From the NCBI RefSeq assembly GCF_007830065.1, contig NZ_VLKK01000009.1, positions 1-64,000 on the forward strand: a stretch of DNA of 64,000 nt. The letters are read 5' to 3'. How positions within the stretch are numbered: the first letter of the stretch is position 1; each line of letters begins with the position of its first letter. Origin of the DNA: Sphingobium wenxiniae (GTDB lineage Bacteria; Pseudomonadota; Alphaproteobacteria; Sphingomonadales; Sphingomonadaceae). Below, one piece after another: positions 43,209 to 53,034 of the stretch. The notes beneath the pieces were generated by a model. It was given only the letters and a program-made list of their open reading frames with translations. It did not search any database and was not told where the DNA came from. A program made the translations under genes and the position numbers.

Positions 43209-43655
43209 TTATTTCCGCACATCCTTCGCCACCGCGTCCAGCAGGCCGTTGACAAAACCCGCCTCGCGCTTGTCGTAGAAGGCGTGGGCGACGTCGACAT
43301 ATTCGCTGATGACGGTGCCGGTCGCGACATCCTTGCGCGCCAGCAGTTCATAAGCGCCCGCGCGCAGGATCTGGCGCATCGGCTTATCGAGCCGATCGAG
43401 GCTCCATCCCTTGCTGAGCCGCGCGGCGACGATGCCGTCGATTTCGTCCCGGCGTTTGTCCACGCCCGATACGATGTCGTCGAAGAACGTCTCCTCCGCC
43501 TGCGTGTAGGTCACATCCTCGATGGTCGCGCCCAGGCGGTGCTGGTGGAATTCATGCAGCAGGGAAGCGAGCGGCGTGCCCTCCATCTCCAACTGGTAAA
43601 GCGCCTGAACCGCGGCAAGGCGCGCGGCGGAGCGGGATCTGGAGCGTTCGTTCAT
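43209..43655 (-). CDS. nusB: Transcription antitermination protein NusB
   Basis: 148 residues. NusB with S10 binds boxA in rRNA leaders. The opening SRSAARLAAVQALYQLEMEG and the end YVDVAHAFYDKREAGFVNGLLDAVAK are typical of the family. I choose ATG 43655, with GGAAAG 7 nt upstream, over ATG 43667. It lies between hisD and thiL on the same strand. Confidence 0.95.
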   Translation of the reverse strand: MNERSRSRSAARLAAVQALYQLEMEGTPLASLLHEFHQHRLGATIEDVTYTQAEETFFDDIVSGVDKRRDEIDGIVAARLSKGWSLDRLDKPMRQILRAGAYELLARKDVATGTVISEYVDVAHAFYDKREAGFVNGLLDAVAKDVRK

Positions 43656-43688
43656 GTGTCTTTCCATAACCGTTCGGGGGAACGGAAA

Positions 43689-44978
43689 CTATTGCAAACG
43701 GAGCGCCACCGAAGCGGCATGGGCGGGAAGCCCCTCCGCCTTCGCCAGCGCGACCGCGGCGGGACCGATGGCGTTGACCGCGCCCTGATCCAGCCCAAGG
43801 AAGCTGGTGCGCTTCATGAAATCGAGCACTGAAAGGCCCGACGAGAAACGGGCGCGGCGTCCCGTCGGCAGCACATGGTTCGGCCCCGCGACATAATCGC
43901 CCACCGCTTCGGGCGTCATGCGGCCCAGGAAGACGGACCCGGCATGACGCACCTGCGCGAACAGGGCGTCGGGATCGTCCACCGCCAGTTCGAGATGTTC
44001 GGGCGCAAGGCGGTCGACCAGCGGCATCGCCTCATCCCAATCGCGGACGAGGATGATCGCGCCGTTGACGGCCCAGCTCGCGGCCGCAACCGCGCCGGTC
44101 GAAAGCCGCGGAATCTGCCGCTCGACCGCCGCCGCCGCCGCATCGGCAAAGGCCGCGTCGTCGGTGAAGAGGATCGACTGGCTGGTCGGATCATGTTCCG
44201 ACTGGCTGAGGAGGTCTGCGGCGATCCATTCGGGATCGTTCTTCGCGTCGGCCACGACCACGATTTCGGACGGCCCGGCCACCATGTCGATGCCGACCAC
44301 GCCGTAAAGCTGGCGCTTGGCTTCGGCGACCCAGGCATTGCCGGGACCGGTGATGACATCGACCGGCCTGATCCGGTCCGTGCCATAGGCAAGCGCGGCG
44401 ACGGCCTGCGCCCCGCCCACGCGCCAGATTTCCTCGATCCCGGCGATCTGCGCGGCGGCGAGGACCAGCGGATTGATCTCCCCGCCCGGCGTGGGCGTCA
44501 CCATGGCGATGCGCGATACGCCCGCGACCTTGGCCGGAATGACGTTCATCAGCAGCGAGCTGGGATAGGCCGCGCGTCCGCCCGGCACATAGAGGCCCGC
44601 CGCATCCACCGCGCTCCACCGCGCGCCCAGGCGCACGCCCGCGCCGTCCACGCCGTCGCTGTCCTGCGGCTTCTGCTTTTCGTGATAGGCCGTGATCCGC
44701 GCCGCCGCGAGTTGCAGCGCGTCGCGCAGTTCCGTCGGAATGCTCTCCAGCGCCGCGCGGCATTCGGCAGGCGTCACCGCCCAGCCGCTGACGTTCAGGT
44801 CATGCCGGTCGAAGCGCGCGGTATAGTCGGCCAGCGCCGCATCGCCCTCCGCGCGGACGCGCCTCAGGATCGCGGTCACGTCGCGCGACACGTCCGCGTC
44901 CGCCTCGCGCCGCGCATCGACCAGCGCGGTGAAGGCGGCGGCGAAATCCCCGTCCCGGCTATCCAGTCTAAGCGGCAT
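43689..44978 (-). CDS. hisD: Histidinol dehydrogenase
   Basis: A 429-residue zinc-dependent enzyme that oxidises histidinol to histidine. Motifs: [24 protein letters not shown] for NAD contact, [11 protein letters not shown], the zinc ligands in [14 protein letters not shown], and [21 protein letters not shown] near the C-terminus. Start ATG 44978 overlaps the hisG stop by 11 bp, so the pair is translated together. Confidence 0.97.
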   Translation of the reverse strand: MPLRLDSRDGDFAAAFTALVDARREADADVSRDVTAILRRVRAEGDAALADYTARFDRHDLNVSGWAVTPAECRAALESIPTELRDALQLAAARITAYHEKQKPQDSDGVDGAGVRLGARWSAVDAAGLYVPGGRAAYPSSLLMNVIPAKVAGVSRIAMVTPTPGGEINPLVLAAAQIAGIEEIWRVGGAQAVAALAYGTDRIRPVDVITGPGNAWVAEAKRQLYGVVGIDMVAGPSEIVVVADAKNDPEWIAADLLSQSEHDPTSQSILFTDDAAFADAAAAAVERQIPRLSTGAVAAASWAVNGAIILVRDWDEAMPLVDRLAPEHLELAVDDPDALFAQVRHAGSVFLGRMTPEAVGDYVAGPNHVLPTGRRARFSSGLSVLDFMKRTSFLGLDQGAVNAIGPAAVALAKAEGLPAHAASVALRLQ

Positions 44979-45630
44979 TGTTCGCCCCCACGGCCTTGCG
45001 GAAGGCTTCGACCAGCGGCGCGAGTTCGGCCGAGCGCATCTTGTAGGCCGCCCGGTTGACGATCAGCCGCGCCGACACCTGCATGATGACGTTGGTTTCG
45101 ACAAGCCCATTCGCCTTGAGCGTCGCGCCCGACGACACGAGGTCGACGATGCGGCGCGACAGGCCGAGCGACGGGGCAAGCTCCATCGCGCCATTGAGCT
45201 TCACGCATTCGGCCTGGATGCCCCGCGCCTCATAATAGGTGCGGGTGAGGTGCGGATATTTGGTGGCGACGCGCACATGGCTCATCGCGGCCTCATCCTC
45301 ATCGGCGAGGCCGGCGGGTTCCGCGACCGACAGGCGGCAATGGCCGATATCGAGGTCGACGGGCGCATAAAGCTCCGAATAATCGAACTCGTCCACCACG
45401 TCGGAGCCGACGATGCCGATCTGCGCCGCCCCATGCGCCACGAACGTCGCCACGTCGAAAGCGCGCACGCGGATGATCGACACGTCCGGCCGGTTGGTGG
45501 CGAAGCGCAGCGCGCGGCTCTTCTTGTCATGGAACTCCGCCTCCGGCTCGATACCGGCGCGCGCGAGCAGGGGCAGCGCTTCATCGAGGATGCGCCCCTT
45601 GGGAATGGCGAAGGTGAGCGGGCGAGTCAT
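44968..45630 (-). CDS. hisG: ATP phosphoribosyltransferase, short form
   Basis: A 220-residue catalytic subunit for the first step of histidine synthesis. [19 protein letters not shown] opens the protein; the phosphoribosyl-binding loop is [14 protein letters not shown]. The C-terminal regulatory domain of long HisG is missing, so this is the HisGS type, which needs a HisZ partner for activity and feedback. HisZ is not next to it and must be elsewhere. Confidence 0.95.
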   Translation of the reverse strand: MTRPLTFAIPKGRILDEALPLLARAGIEPEAEFHDKKSRALRFATNRPDVSIIRVRAFDVATFVAHGAAQIGIVGSDVVDEFDYSELYAPVDLDIGHCRLSVAEPAGLADEDEAAMSHVRVATKYPHLTRTYYEARGIQAECVKLNGAMELAPSLGLSRRIVDLVSSGATLKANGLVETNVIMQVSARLIVNRAAYKMRSAELAPLVEAFRKAVGANNAA

Positions 45631-45671
45631 GACCGGCGGGCCTTAGCCGCTCGACGCGTAGTAAACAATAC

Positions 45672-46778
45672 TCAGGCCGCCTCAGCCATCGCCGCTTCGG
45701 TGGCGGCGATCCAGCCGCCGCCCAGCACCCGCTCGCCCGCATAAAGCACTGCGGCCTGCCCCGGCGCGACACCATATTCGGGCGCGTTGAAGATCAGGCG
45801 ATCGCCATCGAGCCGCGCGGGCACGGGCTTCGCCATGGAGCGGACCTTGGCGGTGAGGGGTTCCGTAAAATCTCCGCCCAGCCAGTTGATGTCGGACAGC
45901 CGCGCCGCGCCCACCGCCAGCGCCGCCTTCGGCCCGACGATCACGCGCCGCCCTTCGGCATCGAGCCGCACGACATAGAGCGGATCGGGCTGACCGCCGA
46001 TCTCCAGCCCCTTGCGCTGACCGACCGTGTAATGGATCATGCCCTTGTGCCGTCCCAGCACGCGACCGTCGACATGGACGATATCGCCGCCTTCATCCGC
46101 ATCGGGGCGCAGTTTCCGCACGATCTTCGCATAATCGCCGTCAGGAACGAAGCAAATGTCCTGGCTGTCGGGCTTCAAGGCCACCGACAGGCCGAGTTCC
46201 GCCGCGATCTCCCGCACCTGCGGCTTGGGCAGGCCCCCCAGCGGAAAGCGCAGATAATCGAGCTGCGCCTGAGTCGTCGCAAAGAGGAAATAGCTCTGGT
46301 CCCGCGCCGGATCGGCGGCGCGATGCAGTTCCGCGCCCTGCGGTCCCTCCACCCGACGGACATAATGGCCGGTCGCCAGGCAGTCCGCGCCCAGGTCGCG
46401 CGCGATCTGGAACAGGTCGGTGAACTTCACCCCCATATTGCATTTGACGCAGGGGATGGGCGTGCGGCCAGCCATATATTCATCGGCGAAGTCGGCGATC
46501 ACCGAATCGCGGAACCGGCTTTCATAATCAAAGACATAGTGCGCTATACCAATCCGGTCGGCGACCGCGCGCGCGTCGCGTATGTCCTGCCCGGCGCAGC
46601 AGCTCCCGGTGCGGCCCACCGCCGCGCCATGATCGTAAAGCTGGAGCGTCACGCCAATGGTTTCCGCGCCCGTGCGCGCGGCCAGCGCGGCGACGACGCT
46701 CGAATCCACGCCGCCGGACATGGCGACGACGATGCGCCGCGCGTCGAATGGCTCGGACAACTGGAATTCTGGCTGCAT
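45672..46778 (-). CDS. mnmA: tRNA-specific 2-thiouridylase MnmA
   Basis: 368 residues from ATG 46778. Residue 20 onward shows the PP-loop [15 protein letters not shown], then [20 protein letters not shown], catalytic Cys in [14 protein letters not shown] and the second Cys in QDICFVPDG. MnmA thiolates U34 of Lys, Glu and Gln tRNAs. The C-terminal beta-barrel domain is complete. The frame extends upstream without sense; the ATG chosen gives the usual alphaproteobacterial N-terminus. Confidence 0.95.
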   Translation of the reverse strand: MQPEFQLSEPFDARRIVVAMSGGVDSSVVAALAARTGAETIGVTLQLYDHGAAVGRTGSCCAGQDIRDARAVADRIGIAHYVFDYESRFRDSVIADFADEYMAGRTPIPCVKCNMGVKFTDLFQIARDLGADCLATGHYVRRVEGPQGAELHRAADPARDQSYFLFATTQAQLDYLRFPLGGLPKPQVREIAAELGLSVALKPDSQDICFVPDGDYAKIVRKLRPDADEGGDIVHVDGRVLGRHKGMIHYTVGQRKGLEIGGQPDPLYVVRLDAEGRRVIVGPKAALAVGAARLSDINWLGGDFTEPLTAKVRSMAKPVPARLDGDRLIFNAPEYGVAPGQAAVLYAGERVLGGGWIAATEAAMAEAA

Positions 46779-46883
46779 GGGCGCGCATATAGTCGCCCTT
46801 CCTTTCCGGTTCCAGCGGGAAACATGCGACGAACCGTTGCCGGGTTTACCGAGCTTTATTCTTTTCCCCCTACACCCCTGCTC

Positions 46884-47225
46884 ATGGATTTGGGATTCAT
46901 TCGAGGCGGCGGGCTGAGTCCCGCCAACGCCAGACCCGTCAGCCTGCCGCATATTCCGGTATGGCCCCTGCTTCGCGCCACATCGGCCGCGGCGCAGGCC
47001 GCCAGCCCGACAGCGCAGGCGGTGGCGGGCCTTCTGCGGGGGCAGGAGGGAAGCGAGGACTGGATTCAGGAACTGGCCGAAATCCTCGCGCCGCGTTCCG
47101 ACGGCATGATCGGGGCCGTTCGCCTTGGGGGCAGCTTCAACCCGCCGGTCGCGAGCCGGTTAGGGAGAGGCAAGGATGATGAAGGAGGTGTTTACCGTGG
47201 CGCTTTAGCCGATCTTCAGGGCTGA
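46884..47225 (+). CDS. Hypothetical 113-residue protein upstream of sciP
   Basis: Not recognised. From ATG 46884 the frame has strongly GC-biased third positions over residues 10-95 ([38 protein letters not shown]), suggesting it is coding, but the last 20 codons lose that bias and no ribosome binding site is seen. A frameshift near the end or a different stop is possible. It lies 62 bp upstream of sciP on the same strand and may be co-transcribed. Confidence 0.42.
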   Translation: MDLGFIRGGGLSPANARPVSLPHIPVWPLLRATSAAAQAASPTAQAVAGLLRGQEGSEDWIQELAEILAPRSDGMIGAVRLGGSFNPPVASRLGRGKDDEGGVYRGALADLQG

Positions 47226-47287
47226 CGCGCATAAGGGAAACCACTTTCCGAAATCGGCAATGCCAGTGCCGCTATTTGAGGGTTAGA

Positions 47288-47587
47288 ATGATTGAAAACC
47301 AGAAAATCAGACCTGCACAGGTCGTCGGGCCGCTCGGAGAACCCCTGACTCTGGACAGCCTGCCCCCCGCGAACACAACGCGCTGGGTCGTGCGCCGCAA
47401 GGCTGAAGTGGTCGCCGCCGTCAATGGCGGGCTGCTGAGCGTGGACGAGGCGTGCAAACGCTATGACCTGACGCTGGAGGAATTCGCAAGCTGGCAGCGC
47501 GCGGTGGACCGTTCGGGCATGCACGGCCTGCGTGTCACCCGCATCCAATATTATAAATCCCTCTACGAACGGCAGCAGCGTTTCTAA
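47288..47587 (+). CDS. sciP: SciP-type CtrA inhibitor (DUF1153)
   Basis: 99 residues from ATG 47288. The conserved block covers most of the protein: VVGPLGEPLTLDSLPPANTT, RWVVRRKAEVVAAVNGGLLS, a helix-turn-helix (VDEACKRYDLTLEEFASWQ) and GLRVTRIQYYKS. In Caulobacter SciP binds CtrA and DNA and blocks CtrA-activated cell-cycle genes. Same role is likely in this alphaproteobacterium. A very strong terminator follows. Confidence 0.92.
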   Translation: MIENQKIRPAQVVGPLGEPLTLDSLPPANTTRWVVRRKAEVVAAVNGGLLSVDEACKRYDLTLEEFASWQRAVDRSGMHGLRVTRIQYYKSLYERQQRF

Positions 47588-47605
47588 GCTGGCGCTTTCC
47601 GCAGC

Positions 47606-47651
47606 GACATAAAAAAGGCCGCGGGCTTGCTTCCGCGGCCTTTTTTATGTC
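47606..47651. terminator. Rho-independent terminator after sciP
   Basis: GACATAAAAAAGGCCGCGG (47606-47624) and CCGCGGCCTTTTTTATGTC (47633-47651) form a perfect 19-bp stem with an 8-nt loop and T-runs on both strands. Confidence 0.9.
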
Positions 47652-47776
47652 GTGCATCCCCCGGTGCACGGGGATCGTTTTTCAGCCGAAATTTTTCTCA
47701 AGGAACGGAAAGCCGCTTTCTCCGTTGAATGCATCAGCCAACCCGCTTGGGGGCGCTGGTGCAAGGAGAGAGAAAT

Positions 47777-48031
47777 ATGGGCATTATCTTATGGCTTATC
47801 GTCGGCGGCATCGTCGGCTGGCTCGCCAGCATGGTCATGCGGACCGACGCGCAACAGGGCATTCTGCTGAACATCGTGGTCGGAATCGTCGGCGCCTTCA
47901 TCGGCGGCCTCATCTTCAGCGGCGGTTCGATCAACGAGGGCCTGACCCTCTACAGCTTCCTCGTGTCGCTGGTCGGAGCGATCATCCTGCTCGCGATCGT
48001 GAACCTGATACGGCGCGGCTCGGTCCGCTGA
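47777..48031 (+). CDS. GlsB/YeaQ/YmgE family membrane protein (1)
   Basis: 84 residues with three hydrophobic glycine-rich helices: IILWLIVGGIVGWLASMVM, ILLNIVVGIVGAFIGGLIF and the C-terminal FLVSLVGAIILLAIVNLI. The family (transglycosylase-associated) is induced in stress in several bacteria; molecular role unclear. Start at ATG 47777 with AGGAGAG 10 nt upstream. It faces a second member of the same family across one bidirectional terminator. Confidence 0.9.
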   Translation: MGIILWLIVGGIVGWLASMVMRTDAQQGILLNIVVGIVGAFIGGLIFSGGSINEGLTLYSFLVSLVGAIILLAIVNLIRRGSVR

Positions 48032-48057
48032 CGAAAAGCATCCTGTTTGCATCGCAA

Positions 48058-48102
48058 AAAAGGGCCGCACATCCCCAGCATGAGGGATGGAGCGGCCCTT
48101 TT
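48058..48102. terminator. Bidirectional terminator between two GlsB-like genes
   Basis: AAAAGGGCCGC (48058-48068) pairs with GCGGCCCTTTT (48092-48102), with an inner stem CATCCC/GGGATG. A- and T-runs on both sides allow termination in both directions. Confidence 0.85.
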
Positions 48103-48122
48103 CCCGTCGTTTCCCTGCCCTG

Positions 48123-48371
48123 TCAGCGGCGCGCCGCGAACAGGCGGTAGACCGCCAATATCACGACCGATCCCACGATGGCGGCAATGAAGCCGGCGGA
48201 TTCGTCCGGACCATAAAAGCCCGCCAGCCGCCCGACATAGCCCGCCAGCAAGGCGCCCGCGATGCCCAGCAGCATCGTCACGATGCAACCGCCCGGATCG
48301 CGTCCCGGCATGATGAGCCGCGCTACGGCGCCTGCCAGCAAGCCGATGAAAATCCATCCCATCAATTCCAT
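48123..48371 (-). CDS. GlsB/YeaQ/YmgE family membrane protein (2)
   Basis: 82 residues. GWIFIGLLAGAVARLIMPG, then DPGGCIVTMLLGIAGALLAGYVG and GFIAAIVGSVVILAVYRLF are the three glycine-rich helices of the family, and the PGRDPGGCIVTMLLGI loop is the family hallmark. It differs enough from its convergent neighbour to be an old duplication or separate acquisition. ATG 48362 is an alternative start. Confidence 0.9.
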   Translation of the reverse strand: MELMGWIFIGLLAGAVARLIMPGRDPGGCIVTMLLGIAGALLAGYVGRLAGFYGPDESAGFIAAIVGSVVILAVYRLFAARR

Positions 48372-48575
48372 GATGCGCCTCCCTCCTCCTCTTCACCAAG
48401 CGATTGCGCCGCGGCCGCGGCGTCTTGCAAGGCGCAGGACAATAATCGTTTCGCTGCCGTCGGCAATGGCTTTGCCGACCGCTCTTATCCCGTGATATTG
48501 GGGCTTGAGGCTAGTGATATATTCATATAATACAGCGCCCCGGAACAGGCATGGCGCCGGAGAGATGGGATCGGC

Positions 48576-49748
48576 ATGAATTACGAAACTCCGCTGGCGA
48601 GCGAGGACGCCGCGCTTGTCGACGATGCGTCGATCCAGCCCGGCCGGCGCCGGTGGCTGCCGATCGCGGCGGGCGCCGCCATCGTGCTGGTCGTGCTGGC
48701 GCTGTGGCTGTCCATGCGTGAAAAGCCCGCCGCAGGTGGGGATGCCCCCGTACAGACCATTCCGGCCGTCACGGTCATCAGCCCCGGCTCTTCGGTGGTC
48801 GCACGCACCGTCAATGCGACGGGTTCGCTGGCGGCGCGCGTCGAAATGCCGGTGGGCGTGGTGGGCGAGGGCGGCGAGGTGCGGCAGGTTCTGGTGCAGC
48901 CGGGCGACTGGGTGCGCGCCGGCCAGACGCTGGCGGTGATCGAACGCTCCGTGCAGACCGAACAGGCGCGTTCGCTGGCCGCGCAGATCGAGGTCGCCCG
49001 CGCCGACGCCAAGCTGGCGCAGGCGCAGCTCGACCGTGCCAAGGCGCTGGTGGCGCGCGGCTTCATCAGCCAGGCGGATATCGACCAGCGCACGGCCACT
49101 CGCGACGCGGCGCAGGCGCGCGTGAATGTCGCCGTCGCGCAACTGGCCGAGCAGCGCGCCCGCAATGGACGGCTGGACATCCGCGCGCCCGCCGCCGGAC
49201 TGGTGCTGACGCGCGGCGTCGAACCCGGCCAGATCGTCGGCGCGGGCAGCGGCGTGCTGTTCCGCATGGCCAAGGGCGGGGAGATGGAAATGCTGGCGCA
49301 GGTCAGCGAGGACGATCTGGCGACGCTACGGCCGGGCAACAGCGCCATGGTAAAGCCCGTGGGCGGCTCCGAACAGTTCGCCGGACGCGTCTGGCAGGTG
49401 TCCCCCGTCATCGATCCACAGACACGGCAGGGCATCGCCCGCATCGCTGTCTCCTACAATGCCGCCATCCGTCCAGGCGGCTTCGCCTCCGCCGCGATCG
49501 TCAGCGGATCGGGCCAGTCCGCGGTCCTGCCGGAATCGGCGGTGCAGAGCGACGACAAGGGCAATTATGTCTATATCGTCGACGGCAAAAATCAGGTGGA
49601 GCGGCGCGACATCGCCGTCGGTCAGGTGTCCGATGCGGGCGTTTCCGTAAAGAGCGGCCTGACGGGCAATGAACGGATCGTGGAAACGGCGGGCGCTTTC
49701 CTGACCCCGGGACAGAAGGTGAAACCGGAGTTCCGCAAGGCGCAATGA
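48576..49748 (+). CDS. RND efflux periplasmic adaptor (membrane fusion protein)
   Basis: 390 residues. One N-terminal membrane anchor at about 27-47 (WLPIAAGAAIVLVVLALWL), then the biotinyl-lipoyl half motifs (GEVRQVLVQPGDWVRAGQTL and RAPAAGLVLTRGVEPGQIV) flanking an alpha-hairpin (about 120-190), and beta-barrel and membrane-proximal domains. It links the RND pump downstream to an outer-membrane channel. No TolC-like gene is adjacent. 64 bp separate it from the pump gene; one transcript is likely. Confidence 0.92.
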   Translation: MNYETPLASEDAALVDDASIQPGRRRWLPIAAGAAIVLVVLALWLSMREKPAAGGDAPVQTIPAVTVISPGSSVVARTVNATGSLAARVEMPVGVVGEGGEVRQVLVQPGDWVRAGQTLAVIERSVQTEQARSLAAQIEVARADAKLAQAQLDRAKALVARGFISQADIDQRTATRDAAQARVNVAVAQLAEQRARNGRLDIRAPAAGLVLTRGVEPGQIVGAGSGVLFRMAKGGEMEMLAQVSEDDLATLRPGNSAMVKPVGGSEQFAGRVWQVSPVIDPQTRQGIARIAVSYNAAIRPGGFASAAIVSGSGQSAVLPESAVQSDDKGNYVYIVDGKNQVERRDIAVGQVSDAGVSVKSGLTGNERIVETAGAFLTPGQKVKPEFRKAQ

Positions 49749-49812
49749 GAGAGCGGCAGCGCCCCCGGGGGCGCTGTCCGACAGCAGGATCAGTCCGGCG
49801 AGAAAGGCCGTC

Positions 49813-52800
49813 ATGAGTTTTCGCAACATTTCCGCCTGGGCCATCCGCAACCCGACCTCGCCGATGGTGCTGTTCGTGGCGCTGCTGCTGGCGGGTCTCG
49901 TCAGTTTCAGCCGCATGGACGTGAACCAGCAGCCCGACATCAGCTTCCCGATGGCCAGCGTCACGGTGCTTCAGCCGGGCGCCGCGCCGACCGAACTGGA
50001 AACGCAGGTCACGCAGCGCGTGGAAGCGGCCGTCCGCGCCATCAGCGGGATCGATGAAATCACCTCCGTCGTGTCGGAAGGCCAATCGCTCACCAATGTG
50101 CAGTTCGAGATCGGCACGCCGGTGGACCGCGCCGTGAACGACGTGAAGAACGCCGTGGACCAGATCCGCAGCGACCTGCCGGAAGGCATATTGGAGCCGC
50201 AGGTCAGGCGCATCGACATCGACGGCGGCCCGATCGCCTATTTCGGGGCGGAAGCCACCGACATGACGCTGGAAGAATTGTCCTGGTATGTCGACAATAC
50301 CGTGGCGAAGCGGTTGCTGGCCGTGCCGGGCATGGCGGCGGTGACGCGCGGCGGCGGCGTCAGCCGGGAAATCCGGGTCATCGTCGACCCCGCCAAGCTG
50401 CAATCGCACGGCGTGACCGCGGCCCAGGTGAACCAGCAATTGCAGCAGGTGAACCTGAACGCCGCAGGCGGGCGCACCGAAATCGCGGGCGCGGAACAGG
50501 CCATCCGCGTGATCGGCAACGCGAAGGACGCCTACGCGCTGGGGCAGACGCAGATCGCCATTTCCGGCGGCCGGACGGTGAAGCTGGCCGATCTGGCCGA
50601 GGTGCGCGACATGTATGCCGAACAGCGTTCGCTCGCCTTGATGAACGGACGGCAGGTGACGAGCTTCCGCCTGGAAAAGGCCAAGGGGGCGTCCGACGTC
50701 ACCGTCCATGACGAGGCGATCAAGATTCTCGACACGCTGCAAAAGGAAAATCCCAAGATTCACTTCAAGCAGCTCTACACCAGCGTCGATTACACCAAGA
50801 GCCAATATCATTCCGCCATGCAGGCGATGATCGAAGGCGCCGTGCTGGCGGTCGTCATCGTGTTCCTGTTCCTGCGCGACTGGCGCGCGACGATGATATC
50901 CGCGCTTGCCATTCCGCTATCGGCGATCCCGGCCTTCTGGTTCATGGACATGATGGGTTTCACGCTGAACAGCATCTCGCTGCTGGCGCTGAGCCTCGTT
51001 GCCGGCGTTCTGGTCGACGATGCCATCGTGGAAATCGAGAATATCGTCCGCCACATGCGCATGGGCAAGACCGCCTATCAGGCAGCGATAGACGCGGCGG
51101 ACGAGATCGGCCTTGCCGTGCTGGCGACGACGATGGCGATCGTGGCGGTATTCCTTCCGGTCGGCCTGATGCCGGGCCTGTCCGGCCAGTTCTTCAAGCA
51201 GTTCGGCCTGACCGTCGTGGTCGCGGTTCTGCTCAGCCTTGCCGTGGCGCGTCTGGTCACGCCCATGGTCGCCGCCTATTTCCTGAAGGCCCATGGCGAG
51301 AAAAGCCATGGCGAAGGCTGGCTGATGGACCGCTATATGGCCGTGCTGCGCTGGTCGCTGGATCAGCGGCGGGCCATAGCCCATCGCGCGAAGGGCGGCA
51401 TGGCGCGTCATACCGCATGGCTGCGCGATCATCGCCTCTGGACCGTCGCCATCGGCCTGCTGGCACTGTTGTCCACGATTGTCGCCTTCGGGACGCTGCC
51501 CATGTCCTTCCAGCCGACGATGGACACCGACTTCAGCCAGGTGCAGATCGAAACGGTGCCCGGAAGCACCTTGCAGCAGACCACCGTCGTCGCGCGCCGC
51601 GTGGCGGACATGCTGGCGGCGGACACGGATGTCGTCGAAGCGGCCTTTGCCAATATCGAGACGACCGAGGCCGAGATTTTCCTCACCCTGCGGAAGGACC
51701 GGCCGATGTCGTCGGTCGAATGGGAACGCAAAATCGCGCCCAAATTCCAGCAGATCGCCGACGCCCGCGTCAATTTCCAATCGCAGTCGGGCGGCGGTTT
51801 CGGCCGCGACATCATCATCATGATGGGCAGCGATGATCCGCAACTGCTGGAGAGCACCGCCAACAAGCTGGTTGCCGAAATGGCGGGCGTCCGCGAAATC
51901 CGCGCGGCCCGTGTGCATGGCGACATGCAGCGGCCCGAAATCGTCATCAAGCCGCGCTTCGACCTGGCCGCCAGCATGGGCGTGACGACCGCCGCGCTCA
52001 GCAACACGATCCGGGTCGCCACTATCGGCGAAATCGACCAGAATACGGCCAAATTCTCCCTTTCCGACCGGCAGATCCCGATCCGGGTCGCGGTGCAGGA
52101 AGCCAGCCGCAAGGATATGGCCACGATCGCGAACATGCCGGTGCCAACGGTGAACGGCGGCTCGGTGCCGCTCAAGGTGGTGGCCGACATCGAATTCGGC
52201 TCCGGCCCGACGCAGATCCGCCGCTACAACCAGATCCGCCGCGTCGTGGTCGGCGCGGACCTGGCTCCGGGCATCGTGACCAGTCAGGCCACGGCGAAGA
52301 TCAACGCCCTCCCCACCATGAAGGCCGTGCTGGAGGGCAAGATCCAGGGCGTGCAGAAAATCAACGCGGGCGACAGCAAGTTCGAAGCGGAAATGCTCGT
52401 GAATTTCGTCATCGCGGTGGTGTCGGGCATTCTCCTGGTGCTGGCGGTGCTGGTGCTGCTCTACAAGCGGATCATGCCGCCCTTCGTCAATCTGGGGTCG
52501 CTGCTGCTGGCGCCTCTGGGCGGCGCGCTGGCGTTGCATCTGACGGGCAATCCCTTGTCCATGCCGGTCTTCATCGGTCTGCTGATGCTGCTGGGGATCG
52601 TGGCGAAGAACTCGATCCTCGTCATCGACTTCGCGCTGGAGGAAATGGAAAAGGGCGTGCCCAAGTTCGAGGCGATCGTGGACGCGGGGCACAAGCGCGC
52701 CCAGCCGATCGTGATGACCACCGTGGCGATGGTGGCGGGCATGGTGCCCACCGCCCTGTCGCTGGGCGGCGACGGCGCATGGCGCGCGCCGATGGGCATC

Positions 52801-52977
52801 ACCGTGATCGGCGGCCTGCTGCTCTCGACGCTGCTGACGCTGGTGATCGTGCCCGCGACGTTCAGCCTGGCGCTGGGCGTCGAACAATGGATCGGCCCGC
52901 GCCTGAGCCGGCGGCTGCTGACCTATAAATCGGGCGATGACAAGGCCCATGCCGGCCAGACGCAGCCTGCGGAGTGA
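49813..52977 (+). CDS. RND family efflux transporter permease
   Basis: 1054 residues, normal for AcrB/MexB-like pumps. Twelve membrane helices and two large periplasmic loops. The proton-relay aspartate pair is in helix 4 ([18 protein letters not shown]), and helix 10-11 has [17 protein letters not shown]. An unusual insertion of about 30 basic and aromatic residues ([20 protein letters not shown] ... [17 protein letters not shown]) lies between helices 6 and 7. Substrates are unknown; no local regulator was found to hint at them. Confidence 0.95.
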   Translation: MSFRNISAWAIRNPTSPMVLFVALLLAGLVSFSRMDVNQQPDISFPMASVTVLQPGAAPTELETQVTQRVEAAVRAISGIDEITSVVSEGQSLTNVQFEIGTPVDRAVNDVKNAVDQIRSDLPEGILEPQVRRIDIDGGPIAYFGAEATDMTLEELSWYVDNTVAKRLLAVPGMAAVTRGGGVSREIRVIVDPAKLQSHGVTAAQVNQQLQQVNLNAAGGRTEIAGAEQAIRVIGNAKDAYALGQTQIAISGGRTVKLADLAEVRDMYAEQRSLALMNGRQVTSFRLEKAKGASDVTVHDEAIKILDTLQKENPKIHFKQLYTSVDYTKSQYHSAMQAMIEGAVLAVVIVFLFLRDWRATMISALAIPLSAIPAFWFMDMMGFTLNSISLLALSLVAGVLVDDAIVEIENIVRHMRMGKTAYQAAIDAADEIGLAVLATTMAIVAVFLPVGLMPGLSGQFFKQFGLTVVVAVLLSLAVARLVTPMVAAYFLKAHGEKSHGEGWLMDRYMAVLRWSLDQRRAIAHRAKGGMARHTAWLRDHRLWTVAIGLLALLSTIVAFGTLPMSFQPTMDTDFSQVQIETVPGSTLQQTTVVARRVADMLAADTDVVEAAFANIETTEAEIFLTLRKDRPMSSVEWERKIAPKFQQIADARVNFQSQSGGGFGRDIIIMMGSDDPQLLESTANKLVAEMAGVREIRAARVHGDMQRPEIVIKPRFDLAASMGVTTAALSNTIRVATIGEIDQNTAKFSLSDRQIPIRVAVQEASRKDMATIANMPVPTVNGGSVPLKVVADIEFGSGPTQIRRYNQIRRVVVGADLAPGIVTSQATAKINALPTMKAVLEGKIQGVQKINAGDSKFEAEMLVNFVIAVVSGILLVLAVLVLLYKRIMPPFVNLGSLLLAPLGGALALHLTGNPLSMPVFIGLLMLLGIVAKNSILVIDFALEEMEKGVPKFEAIVDAGHKRAQPIVMTTVAMVAGMVPTALSLGGDGAWRAPMGITVIGGLLLSTLLTLVIVPATFSLALGVEQWIGPRLSRRLLTYKSGDDKAHAGQTQPAE

Positions 52978-53034
52978 CAGCGGACAAAAAGAAGGCTTGC
53001 CTGAACGAAACGGTGGCGTAACCGTTGGAGAGCC

